A DNA stretch of 64,000 nt from Chitinophaga sp. CB10. GTDB taxonomy: Bacteria; Bacteroidota; Bacteroidia; Chitinophagales; Chitinophagaceae. The translations under genes and the position numbers were made by a program. The notes below the pieces were generated by a model. That model saw only the letters and a program-made list of their open reading frames with translations. It ran no database searches and was not told the origin of the DNA. This document shows positions 57,046 through 64,000 of the stretch, one piece after another; position 1 is the first letter of the stretch; the number at the start of each line of letters is the position of its first letter. The stretch is from NCBI GenBank assembly GCA_001870995.2, contig MLAV02000010.1, positions 1 to 64,000 on the forward strand, in the 5' to 3' direction.

Positions 57046-58410
57046 TTAAAATACAGTCCAGGTAGAAGCCCAGGCCTGACCACCGGAACCAGGACCAAAT
57101 GCGCCAACAGCAGCAGAGGAAGAGTAATCGAAATCAGCAGCGCTGTTACGATCAAACGGAGCGGATAACCCGATGAACTCATTACCGTAAGATGCAGTGT
57201 AAGGCACGTTGGTAGTGCAACCAACATTCATAGTGTAAGCAGTGAAGCTGGCGAAGTTAACTTCAGTTGAAGTTGGATAAATGTAACCTTCTACGCGGTT
57301 GTTGCAGAATACATCCACACCGGCAGCGTATTTACCAGGCGTGTTACCTTTCTGGCTATCGAGGGAAACACCCCATCTGTAACCCAGGAATACGGAGTTG
57401 CTGATTTCGAACTCAGTATTTCTTCTCAGGTGAGCAGCGCGGCCGTAGATACCGGTACCGGTTGGAGCCTGTGTCTGATCAGCAGCCTGTGCAGGATCAG
57501 GAACGCCAATGATGGTAACATAGTTGTACTTAGGACGGGTGATAGGGAGGTTATTGGAACCATCCGCATCGTTATCACTCTCAAAACCGTTAGCCTGGCT
57601 GAAGTCAGCACGGGTGCCGTCAGCAAGACCCAGCGCATAAGTGATGGAACCGGTGTAACCGTTGTCAGTATCAAACATATCATCCAGCGCGTCCACAGAG
57701 ATCAGGTGAGAAGCGTTTACGCAACCGCCGAAGAACTCGAAAGAGTCGTCGTTAGCTTTGTACACTTCGATGTAATCCAGTACTGTACCGTTACCAACGC
57801 CACCCAGGGTCAGACCGTTGATTTCGTTGTTTGGTGACAGCTGATAACCAGGATACTCAATACGAACGTATTTCAGGATACCGGAGTTATCGGAATTAAT
57901 GGTATCGGCAGCGGTAGCATAAGTAGCGCTCGGATCAGTGATACCTTCAATCACTTTGGAAGTCTGCCAGTTAGTTTTAGCGCGGCCCAGGATCACGATA
58001 CCAGCCCAGTCACCAGACTGTGGGGTAGCGGAAGCGGAAGTGAATACGATTGGCTCAGCAGCAGTACCTTCTGCAATGATTTTGGAACCACGGGTGATGA
58101 TCAGACCACCGCCCGGAGTACCGCCTACCTGGTGGTTACCTACAGCGCCCAGGATGCGGGTACCTTTTTCGATAGTGATTTTTGCGCCATCTTTTACATA
58201 AATCAGTCCGCTCAGGGTGTACACTTTGCAGGACTGGAGATAGATATCAGATGTAATGTTCGTGTTGATAGTACTATCGCCGCAGCTACCTGGAACAGCA
58301 GCCAATACCGGGCGGCTAGCCTGGTTTTCTTTTTTACAGGAAGTAGCGAGCATAGCACCAGCAACTGTCATTACTGATAAAGTAGCTACTAATAAGGGTT
58401 TCTTGTTCAT
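57046..58410 (-). CDS. Lipoprotein with right-handed beta-helix-like repeats
   Basis: 454 residues with lipobox (GAMLATSC). The body has many short strand-turn units (GLIYVKDGAKITIEKGTRIL, GGGLIITRGSKIIAEGTAAEPIVFTS in pattern, GDWAGIVILGRA, ILKYVRIEYPGYQ, LTLGGVGNGTVLDYIEVYKANDD), as in pectate-lyase-like beta-helices. It is translated from a gene 89 bp downstream of the TonB-dependent receptor gene, so it is probably the surface-exposed ligand-binding partner of that receptor. The ligand is unknown. Confidence 0.75.
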   Translation of the reverse strand: MNKKPLLVATLSVMTVAGAMLATSCKKENQASRPVLAAVPGSCGDSTINTNITSDIYLQSCKVYTLSGLIYVKDGAKITIEKGTRILGAVGNHQVGGTPGGGLIITRGSKIIAEGTAAEPIVFTSASATPQSGDWAGIVILGRAKTNWQTSKVIEGITDPSATYATAADTINSDNSGILKYVRIEYPGYQLSPNNEINGLTLGGVGNGTVLDYIEVYKANDDSFEFFGGCVNASHLISVDALDDMFDTDNGYTGSITYALGLADGTRADFSQANGFESDNDADGSNNLPITRPKYNYVTIIGVPDPAQAADQTQAPTGTGIYGRAAHLRRNTEFEISNSVFLGYRWGVSLDSQKGNTPGKYAAGVDVFCNNRVEGYIYPTSTEVNFASFTAYTMNVGCTTNVPYTASYGNEFIGLSAPFDRNSAADFDYSSSAAVGAFGPGSGGQAWASTWTVF

Positions 58411-58499
58411 GGATTTTTTTTTAGAGTTTTCGTTTCGGGTAATTTGAAATTGATACCTGATCAGGGTTATTTTTTACGCGTAATTATTTTGAGTAATTT

Positions 58500-61400
58500 T
58501 TAAAAACGGTAAAGGATGGAAGCATTATACGTTCTGCCGGGGTATGCTTTCAGGTCCACAAAATCTTTTCCATCCTGGTATTGTAAATCGGAGTTTGATG
58601 GTTTAAAGCCAGGGTCGTTGGCGATACCGTCAAACTGGTTTTGATATACGATGCTGTAGGCGTTCAATATATTGGCAACGCCCAAACGTATTTCCGCCTT
58701 ATCCCGCAGCAGGCGGATGGCAATCTGACCATCCAGTGCGTTCAGCGGTTGCTCGTACAAAGCGTTGTTATCAGTAGAGGCGCGGTACAGCTTATTGGAG
58801 ATGTAGTTATAGTTCAGGCTTACTGAAAAACGGGGCACATCGTAATACAAGCCGGCGTTTAACATATAGGTGCTGGCGCCTGCCTGCGGGCGGTGATCCA
58901 GCCATTTGGCCAGCGTTTCCACCCGGTGGAATTTCTTATTTTCATCCTTCTCATAAGTTTCCTCCATGTTACGCACCCAGGAATCCAGGTAGGTAAAGTT
59001 GCCATACAGGCTGAAGTTGCGCAATACCGGTACCTGTGTAAAGCCGAATGATTTTTTGATTTCTACTTCCACGCCGTAGTTATCGGCGGATTTGTTGTTT
59101 TTCAGGCTGTACACCCTGTTGCTGCCCATTTTGAAAATCTCCATCGGGTAGGCGATCTTTTTCATGAACAGGGAACCGGAGATCAGGTCGCCGGGAGCAG
59201 GGTACCACTCGTAGCGGAAATCGAAATTCTTCAACATGCTGGAACGGATGACGTTCTGCGACATGTACTCGCCGCCCAGTTCCCAGTCATATTCCCGGAA
59301 GTAGGCCAGCTCGCGGATATCCGGGCGGATGATACTTTCGGAATAGGCCAGGCGCAGGTTCATGGCAGGCGTAATGCTATAGATCAGATTTGCTGACGGG
59401 AAAACATGCCAGTTGGATTCCTGGTTAAACAACTCGCTGAAGTCAGCATCCGGCTCCTTGGCTATCAGCTCGTCCATCCTTACTTTGAGCAGGTGGTTGA
59501 TGCCGTCCAGCGGGAGGTTTTCCGCACGTACGCCCCATACCAGCCGGAATTTTCCGAATTTGTTATCCAGCATGGCGTACAGCGCATGCAGGGTAACGTT
59601 GGCATTGAAGTCATCTCCATCGGTAGCCATGTTCACCAGCACGGTAGAATCGTCGAAGAAGTGGGAAAGCGGCTGCGGCAGCTGCACCGGCGTGGTTCTT
59701 TTACTGCCGGAGTTCAGCACGTAGAACAGCCGGTCCTTATTCCAGCCGGCATAGCCCACTTTGGCCAGGTTTTCCAGCGGCCCGAGTTTGAATGGGGCGG
59801 ATACGGCCAGGTCCCAGGAGAAATTCTTTTCCTTTACGCGGCTGTACCAGCGCAGGGAGCCGTCGTTATTAATACCGGAAGCGCCGGTGATGCTGATGGA
59901 GTTGATAGGCGTGGTGGAGTCGTAGGCGGAGGCGCCCGTTACCACGCGGTTATCAGGCCGGATCTTGTCCAGTGTCAGGTAATTGGCGTTCCATTTTACT
60001 TTTATGCCCTGGTTGCCGATGGCGTGTTCGCCTTTGAGCTGCTGCTGGAAAATTTTATTCTGCACGGCCAGATCGCGCACGCCGGCGGTGTTGGGGCCAC
60101 TTTCATCGTGGTGGCCGCGCACGATGATCAATTGCTGCTCCAGGGATTGCATATACAGCGATTGATAGCTGATTTTATTTTTTGCATTGCGGTAACCGAT
60201 GCCAAACACGCCGTTCAGGTTGGCGCTGAAGCCATAGCGGTATCCGCGCGCATATTCGTTCGCGCCGGTATTGTCGCGGTCAAAGTTGGTAAAACCATCC
60301 CTACCGTACACCAGCTCCTGGGTAGCGAAGGTATTCCGGTATCCTGCGGCGGCTACCATACCGAAGTGGCTGTTGAACACTTTCCCGCCGGACAGCTGGA
60401 AGTTGGGAGAAACCGGTGCGTTCATGCCGGTGAGCTTCCAGTTATTCGCAAAATAGGGTTTGCTTTTATCCCAGTTGGCGGCAGCGTCCATCATTTCCTG
60501 GCGGGAGTTCCAATCTGTTTTGCCCATCCACTGGCGGTGGTCGGAAATACGGCCCAGGTATTCCTTGCCTTCCAGGGGTAGTGTGACAAAAGTTTTGCCG
60601 GTGGTTTTATCGTTGTAGCTGGCGCCTGCGTTGATGTTGAAGAAACTCTCCGTAGGGATGTCGAGCGTATTCACTTCCACGAGGCCGCCGCCGAATTCGG
60701 CGCTGCGGTCCGGCGTCAGCGTTTTTACTACGGTTACATTTTCAATGACGCTGGACGGGATGATTTCGTAATTGAAATTCTTGCGGTTCATTTCCGTGCT
60801 GGGCATTACCTGCCCGTTCAGCACTGCCTGGTTATAGCGTTCGCTGAGGCCGCGCACCACTACGAATTTATTATCGATGGTGGAGAGGCCGGTTACCCGC
60901 TTCAGCACCTCCCCCACGTTTTTATCAGGGGTACGGCCGATCTGCTCGGCGCTGATACCGTCGATCATGCCGGCGCTGTTCTTTTTGATGGCGTACAGGC
61001 CTTCCACGGAAGCGCGTTTATACGTTCCCGTTACGGTGACGCCTTTGAGGGTGGCATTACTGGTTTTCAGCACTACATTGATGGGGGTAGCGTTTTTCGG
61101 CGTCACCTCCACGCCGGTTATTTTGTGGGAATCGTAAGAGATAAAGGAAAAAGTGATGTCGTAGGTACCGGCTTCCAGGGGCAGGTCGAAAGTACCGTCG
61201 ATATTTGTCACGGTGCCGGCGCCGTTGCTAACGGAAACGGTTACACCGGGCAGCGGTTCGTTCTTCGTGTCCAGCACCTTACCGGTAAGGCGGCCCTGGG
61301 CGCGGTTGGCCGGGCGGTCCGCCCTGCCTTTTTTGATGGCGATAGTGGAGGCCCCGGTCATCTCGATATCCACAGGACTGTTATAATCCAGGTATTCCAA

Positions 61401-61676
61401 TACCGTGTTTAAAGGGGTTGCTGAAAATTTAACAGCGGCCACCTGGCATTGCTGCAAATATTCAGGGTCATATACGAAAGTATAAGGAGTTTGTTTTTGG
61501 AGAGCTTTCACGATTTCTCCGGCATTCGCATTACTGAACTGAAGGGATACTTTGTCGTGCAAGGCTTTGTACGACTGTGACTGTGCGGTTCCCACTGTGC
61601 ATGTGAGCATACACATCGACAGTATTTTCACAGGCATGGCGGCGCCTGTACAAAATCTGTGTAAAGAATTTTGCAT
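58500..61676 (-). CDS. TonB-dependent receptor with STN and carboxypeptidase-like N-terminal domains
   Basis: 1058 residues: signal peptide (KILSMCMLTCTVGTAQSQ), then an STN domain (VSLQFSNANAGEIVKALQ...), a carboxypeptidase-regulatory-like domain (LTGKVLDTKNEPLPGVTVSV), a plug (DKNVGEVLKRVTGLSTI, VVVRGLSERYNQAVLNG) and a 22-strand-type barrel ending YNASILYRF. The STN domain signals through the FecR-type anti-sigma encoded just upstream. Substrate is unknown; the partner beta-helix lipoprotein follows downstream. Confidence 0.92.
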   Translation of the reverse strand: MQNSLHRFCTGAAMPVKILSMCMLTCTVGTAQSQSYKALHDKVSLQFSNANAGEIVKALQKQTPYTFVYDPEYLQQCQVAAVKFSATPLNTVLEYLDYNSPVDIEMTGASTIAIKKGRADRPANRAQGRLTGKVLDTKNEPLPGVTVSVSNGAGTVTNIDGTFDLPLEAGTYDITFSFISYDSHKITGVEVTPKNATPINVVLKTSNATLKGVTVTGTYKRASVEGLYAIKKNSAGMIDGISAEQIGRTPDKNVGEVLKRVTGLSTIDNKFVVVRGLSERYNQAVLNGQVMPSTEMNRKNFNYEIIPSSVIENVTVVKTLTPDRSAEFGGGLVEVNTLDIPTESFFNINAGASYNDKTTGKTFVTLPLEGKEYLGRISDHRQWMGKTDWNSRQEMMDAAANWDKSKPYFANNWKLTGMNAPVSPNFQLSGGKVFNSHFGMVAAAGYRNTFATQELVYGRDGFTNFDRDNTGANEYARGYRYGFSANLNGVFGIGYRNAKNKISYQSLYMQSLEQQLIIVRGHHDESGPNTAGVRDLAVQNKIFQQQLKGEHAIGNQGIKVKWNANYLTLDKIRPDNRVVTGASAYDSTTPINSISITGASGINNDGSLRWYSRVKEKNFSWDLAVSAPFKLGPLENLAKVGYAGWNKDRLFYVLNSGSKRTTPVQLPQPLSHFFDDSTVLVNMATDGDDFNANVTLHALYAMLDNKFGKFRLVWGVRAENLPLDGINHLLKVRMDELIAKEPDADFSELFNQESNWHVFPSANLIYSITPAMNLRLAYSESIIRPDIRELAYFREYDWELGGEYMSQNVIRSSMLKNFDFRYEWYPAPGDLISGSLFMKKIAYPMEIFKMGSNRVYSLKNNKSADNYGVEVEIKKSFGFTQVPVLRNFSLYGNFTYLDSWVRNMEETYEKDENKKFHRVETLAKWLDHRPQAGASTYMLNAGLYYDVPRFSVSLNYNYISNKLYRASTDNNALYEQPLNALDGQIAIRLLRDKAEIRLGVANILNAYSIVYQNQFDGIANDPGFKPSNSDLQYQDGKDFVDLKAYPGRTYNASILYRF

Positions 61677-61707
61677 ACTTCTTAGCTATTAATAATTGAT
61701 GATTATG

Positions 61708-62622
61708 CTACTTCTTCGACGATATCAGGTAAGTGCCATCGTTCACACGGGTACATTTCAGCTCATGCACATAGGCCAGGGTAGCGAGAATTTCTCCGAT
61801 AGGGGTATCCGCACTGAAATTGCCTGATATTTTTTTTGCTGCCAGTTTTTTATCTGTCAGGGTTATTTTGCATCCTTCGCGCTGTTGTAGCCGGGTAAGC
61901 ACATCAGCTAACGTGGTCCTGTTAAAAACGATCCTATTCTCTTTCCAGTCGAGTATTTCTTTTTCATCAAAGCCGGTGGTATTGGGGTTGGGCTCTCCTT
62001 TGCTGGTGAGCATTTCCCCTGGCATCAGCACTTTCGTATAGCCGTTGGCGCCGGAAACGGCGATCTTACCTTCGAGCAGGCTGATCTGGATGCTGCTATC
62101 CGCGCGGCTCACGGTGGATATATGAAAGGTGGTACCGAGTACGCGGGTAGTCAGGAAGCGGGTGTGCACATTAAAGGGCTGTTTGGCGTTGCTGACTACT
62201 TTGAATAAGGCTTCGCCTTCCAGCCAGAGGTCGCGGCCATGTACGTTATAATCCGCCGTATAACCCAGGCGGCTGTTGGCGTTGAGCCATACCTGCGACC
62301 CGTCCGGCATGTTATAGACCTGCACATGGTTCGTGTTATTATACAGCGTATCCATGCCGGCGGCTACTGCTGCCTTAGGGGTAAACTTCATGTTTTGCCC
62401 TGCCAGCACGATGAGCCCGGCTACCACTGCCGCAGCGGCGGCGGCCCACCATAGGCGGTGTACTTTCTTTTCAGGTTTGTCAGCATCCTGCCAGGTATCA
62501 GTGAGCAGCTCGTCCAGTTCAGGCGTGGCGGTTTGCTCAAGGTAGGCTTCCACGAGGAGGCGCTCCTGCTCGGAGCAGTCGCCCTGGAAGTACTTTTCTA
62601 ATATGGCTCTGTTGATGTGCAT
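61708..62622 (-). CDS. FecR-family anti-sigma factor
   Basis: 304 residues from the ATG at 62622; a second ATG two codons earlier is also possible. A cytosolic N-terminus binds the sigma factor, one membrane helix follows (RLWWAAAAAAVVAGLIVLAG), then the FecR periplasmic domain (VQVYNMPDGSQVWLNANSRLGY, RFLTTRVLGTTFHIST) and the C-terminal DUF4974-like domain. It precedes the STN-containing TonB receptor, so it relays ligand sensing to an ECF sigma. No sigma gene is adjacent upstream: the next gene there is an unrelated small exported protein. Confidence 0.9.
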   Translation of the reverse strand: MHINRAILEKYFQGDCSEQERLLVEAYLEQTATPELDELLTDTWQDADKPEKKVHRLWWAAAAAAVVAGLIVLAGQNMKFTPKAAVAAGMDTLYNNTNHVQVYNMPDGSQVWLNANSRLGYTADYNVHGRDLWLEGEALFKVVSNAKQPFNVHTRFLTTRVLGTTFHISTVSRADSSIQISLLEGKIAVSGANGYTKVLMPGEMLTSKGEPNPNTTGFDEKEILDWKENRIVFNRTTLADVLTRLQQREGCKITLTDKKLAAKKISGNFSADTPIGEILATLAYVHELKCTRVNDGTYLISSKK

Positions 62623-62628
62623 ACACAT

Positions 62629-62937
62629 AGAGTACGTTTGCAGGCAAGAAAGGTATGAGTGTAAAAAGTGGACTTAACAATTTGGTAATAAAAGGGGTAA
62701 TTTTTCGGGGAGCTGTAAGGAGGGGTGTACCATAGGGCGGCGGGGGTGCCGGCGGCATGGGGAGGACGGATGATTGTGGAGAGGACGGGATTGTAGTGCA
62801 ATGGCGGCGCTGGATCTCTCCCACTAAAACTTGAAAGGAATAATTACACCCCAAGCCGGGATCGAAGCAGGGGATGTGGATAAAGGAGTGGGGGAGGGAT
62901 GCCGGCCAGGCGGGCGCCTGACCGGTATGTGATACTA
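62629..62937. other. FecR promoter region
   Basis: 309 bp without a supported gene. Where an ECF sigma gene would be expected, no sigma-like sequence is present on the minus strand. GC-rich patch near 62730-62770. Confidence 0.4.
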
Positions 62938-63453
62938 TTACCAGCATGCACCAATTTCCTCCAACCAAAAGTCTTCAAAAAAAGTATTATCCGGCCACAC
63001 CCATGCATAATGATTATTCCATATATCACCAGTAACCCAGTAGGTTTCTATACATCTGAATATTGCTGTTTCGCAAATGCCATTTACCATCCTTTTATAT
63101 GGCCCTGTACACAATGACACCGGCACCAGTTCCTGCCACATAGGTAAGCGACCGTTAGCAGGTAATTTGGATGCATCTATGCTTAGCCATAGCTTGGCAT
63201 TTTCGGCAGAAATACATTTATCATCATCAGGTATCGCACTGAGGTCCAAGGCTTCAAAATAGCCTTCACTCACCTTTTGCCTTATCTCTTTGTGTGTTAC
63301 CAGATAGTTCGATTGGGTTAGCCAAAATTTGCTGGCTTGCCATATACTGTTACACAAGGAAGGATTCACTCCGAATACTGCGTTAAATGACATCTGTGCG
63401 TTGGCCAGATTGCAAAGGATACAAAGGCTAATCACTGCTGTAATCTTTTTCAT
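62938..63453 (-). CDS. Small exported protein of unknown function
   Basis: 171 residues with a signal peptide (ITAVISLCILCNLANAQ). The mature protein has several Cys (NPSLCNSIW, DKCISAENAK, SLCTGPYKR, GICETAIFRCIETYW) and an aromatic C-terminus (WNNHYAWVWPDNTFFEDFW). No family is recognised. It follows the S74-type gene on the same strand by 42 bp and may be cotranscribed. Confidence 0.6.
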   Translation of the reverse strand: MKKITAVISLCILCNLANAQMSFNAVFGVNPSLCNSIWQASKFWLTQSNYLVTHKEIRQKVSEGYFEALDLSAIPDDDKCISAENAKLWLSIDASKLPANGRLPMWQELVPVSLCTGPYKRMVNGICETAIFRCIETYWVTGDIWNNHYAWVWPDNTFFEDFWLEEIGACW

Positions 63454-63495
63454 AGATGATATGCGTCTGTCAAAAGGATAATATTTAATAGAAGA

Positions 63496-64000
63496 TTATT
63501 GCTTTCTAGCTTCTTCCAGTATCTCGAGTCGCTTCAGAATTGCTGACAACTGGGCTTTCAATACCTCATTTTCATGTTTCAGGCCCCGATTTTCCTCGCT
63601 CAGCTCCTGAACTGCCTTCATGGTAATAGCCAGGGAGCTGTTGGTATCAAATTTATCATGGGCTTTGGTCGCAAAGTGCCAGTCAGTACTATCCGCGATG
63701 ATACCCACGCGGAGGTTATCTTCCTTATCATCCTTATAGACAAACTGCTTAATCTTCACGTTGTTGATTAATGGCAATGCAGGCTCATTGAAATCTGCAA
63801 TGTCCTTTTTCAGGCTGGCTTTAGATGATTGGTAAAAGCCGTTTGCGAAAATGTTGCCATTACCATCCCGTTGAACGAGGTAGTTGGCAACGGAGGCGGT
63901 GGAAAAAAGTAGGTTGCCCGCATGATAAATGGTATTATTATCAATTGTCGGCGTCCCTGTACTTGGCACATTCAGTTTCGATCCTCCAGGTCCTACCTGC
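63496..64000 (-). CDS. C-terminal part of a protein with an S74-type intramolecular chaperone, truncated by the window edge
   Basis: The frame is open to the right edge of the window, so the N-terminus is missing. The visible part has a tail-fibre-like segment (IYHAGNLLFSTASVANYLVQRDGNGNIFANGFYQ) then SSKASLKKDIADF (the auto-cleavage-type Ser/Lys region of the endosialidase chaperone domain), and closes with a coiled coil (LSEENRGLKHENEVLKAQLSAILKRLEIL). Such domains trimerise and then may be cleaved. The overall protein is probably a large surface or fibre protein. Confidence 0.8.
   Translation of the reverse strand, partial: QVGPGGSKLNVPSTGTPTIDNNTIYHAGNLLFSTASVANYLVQRDGNGNIFANGFYQSSKASLKKDIADFNEPALPLINNVKIKQFVYKDDKEDNLRVGIIADSTDWHFATKAHDKFDTNSSLAITMKAVQELSEENRGLKHENEVLKAQLSAILKRLEILEEARKQ

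Noticed and set aside
62537..62968. Possible ECF sigma gene before FecR
   Set aside because: The only minus-strand frame there has no sigma region 2 or 4 pattern and is Pro-rich; it looks like a non-coding reading.
1..64000. CRISPR arrays, rRNA genes, insertion sequences
   Set aside because: No regular repeat-spacer pattern, no rRNA-like sequence and no transposase gene with terminal repeats was found.

Overview
The window looks like a chromosomal segment of a Bacteroidota bacterium of the Chitinophagaceae type, most like Chitinophaga. This is inferred from gene content and style: a FecR/TonB-dependent receptor locus with an STN domain, SPW-repeat-like and DUF4142 proteins, a Bacteroidota-type T6SS tube and spike, an acpP-fabF-rnc cluster, -7 promoter boxes of the form TAnnTTTG, and weak Shine-Dalgarno signals. 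The core sequence has moderate to high GC; one 4 kb insert is visibly AT-richer.

Layout. 0.1-12.7 kb is housekeeping: D-lactate dehydrogenase, fumarase, enoyl-CoA hydratase, an outer-membrane-like protein, a standalone B12-binding protein, glnS and gltX converging on a shared terminator, a NodB deacetylase, a lipoprotein, TatD, L-asparaginase and an aquaporin. A tRNA-Ser(GGA) at 12820-12906 is the attachment site of a compact integrative element (12882-16935). The element is bounded by 37-bp direct repeats and carries a tyrosine recombinase of the IntDOT/arm-binding type, three or more unrecognised small genes, five copies of a palindromic motif CCTCTCnGAGA (four exact) and a perfect three-way-junction fold. 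17-21.7 kb holds two serine hydrolases (the second frameshifted), small membrane proteins including an unusually small 33-residue one, a DUF4142 lipoprotein and a beta-barrel-like protein.

21.9-28.5 kb (minus strand) is an orphan type VI secretion cassette: a PAS-LuxR regulator, TssD (Hcp), TssI (VgrG), an 896-residue PAAR-like effector with both a GH19 and an L,D-transpeptidase-like domain, and a candidate periplasmic immunity protein. 29-31 kb has a third serine hydrolase and a cysteine-less peroxiredoxin-like protein. 31.2-39.3 kb is a plus-strand run of a LytS/LytTR two-component system, a bestrophin-like channel, and a complete JetA-JetB-JetC (MksF-MksE-MksB) SMC-like operon with no JetD/MksG nuclease gene adjacent.

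39.4-53.9 kb carries an HxlR regulator, cydAB, a WYL regulator with a GyrI-like partner, rnc-fabF-acpP, a tripartite RND efflux operon and a glycerophosphodiester phosphodiesterase. 54-62.6 kb has an ECF sigma factor coupled to an S41 protease, then a minus-strand set of FecR anti-sigma, TonB-dependent receptor, beta-helix-like lipoprotein and a second lipoprotein, with no ECF sigma gene next to FecR. The right edge has a small secreted protein and the C-terminal part of an S74-type intramolecular-chaperone protein that runs off the window.

The strongest candidates for something new are the tRNA-Ser integrative element with its unknown cargo and repeated motif, and the two-enzyme T6SS effector with its putative immunity gene. 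The JetABC operon without JetD is also notable. All functional calls rest on reading the sequence; no database search was run.
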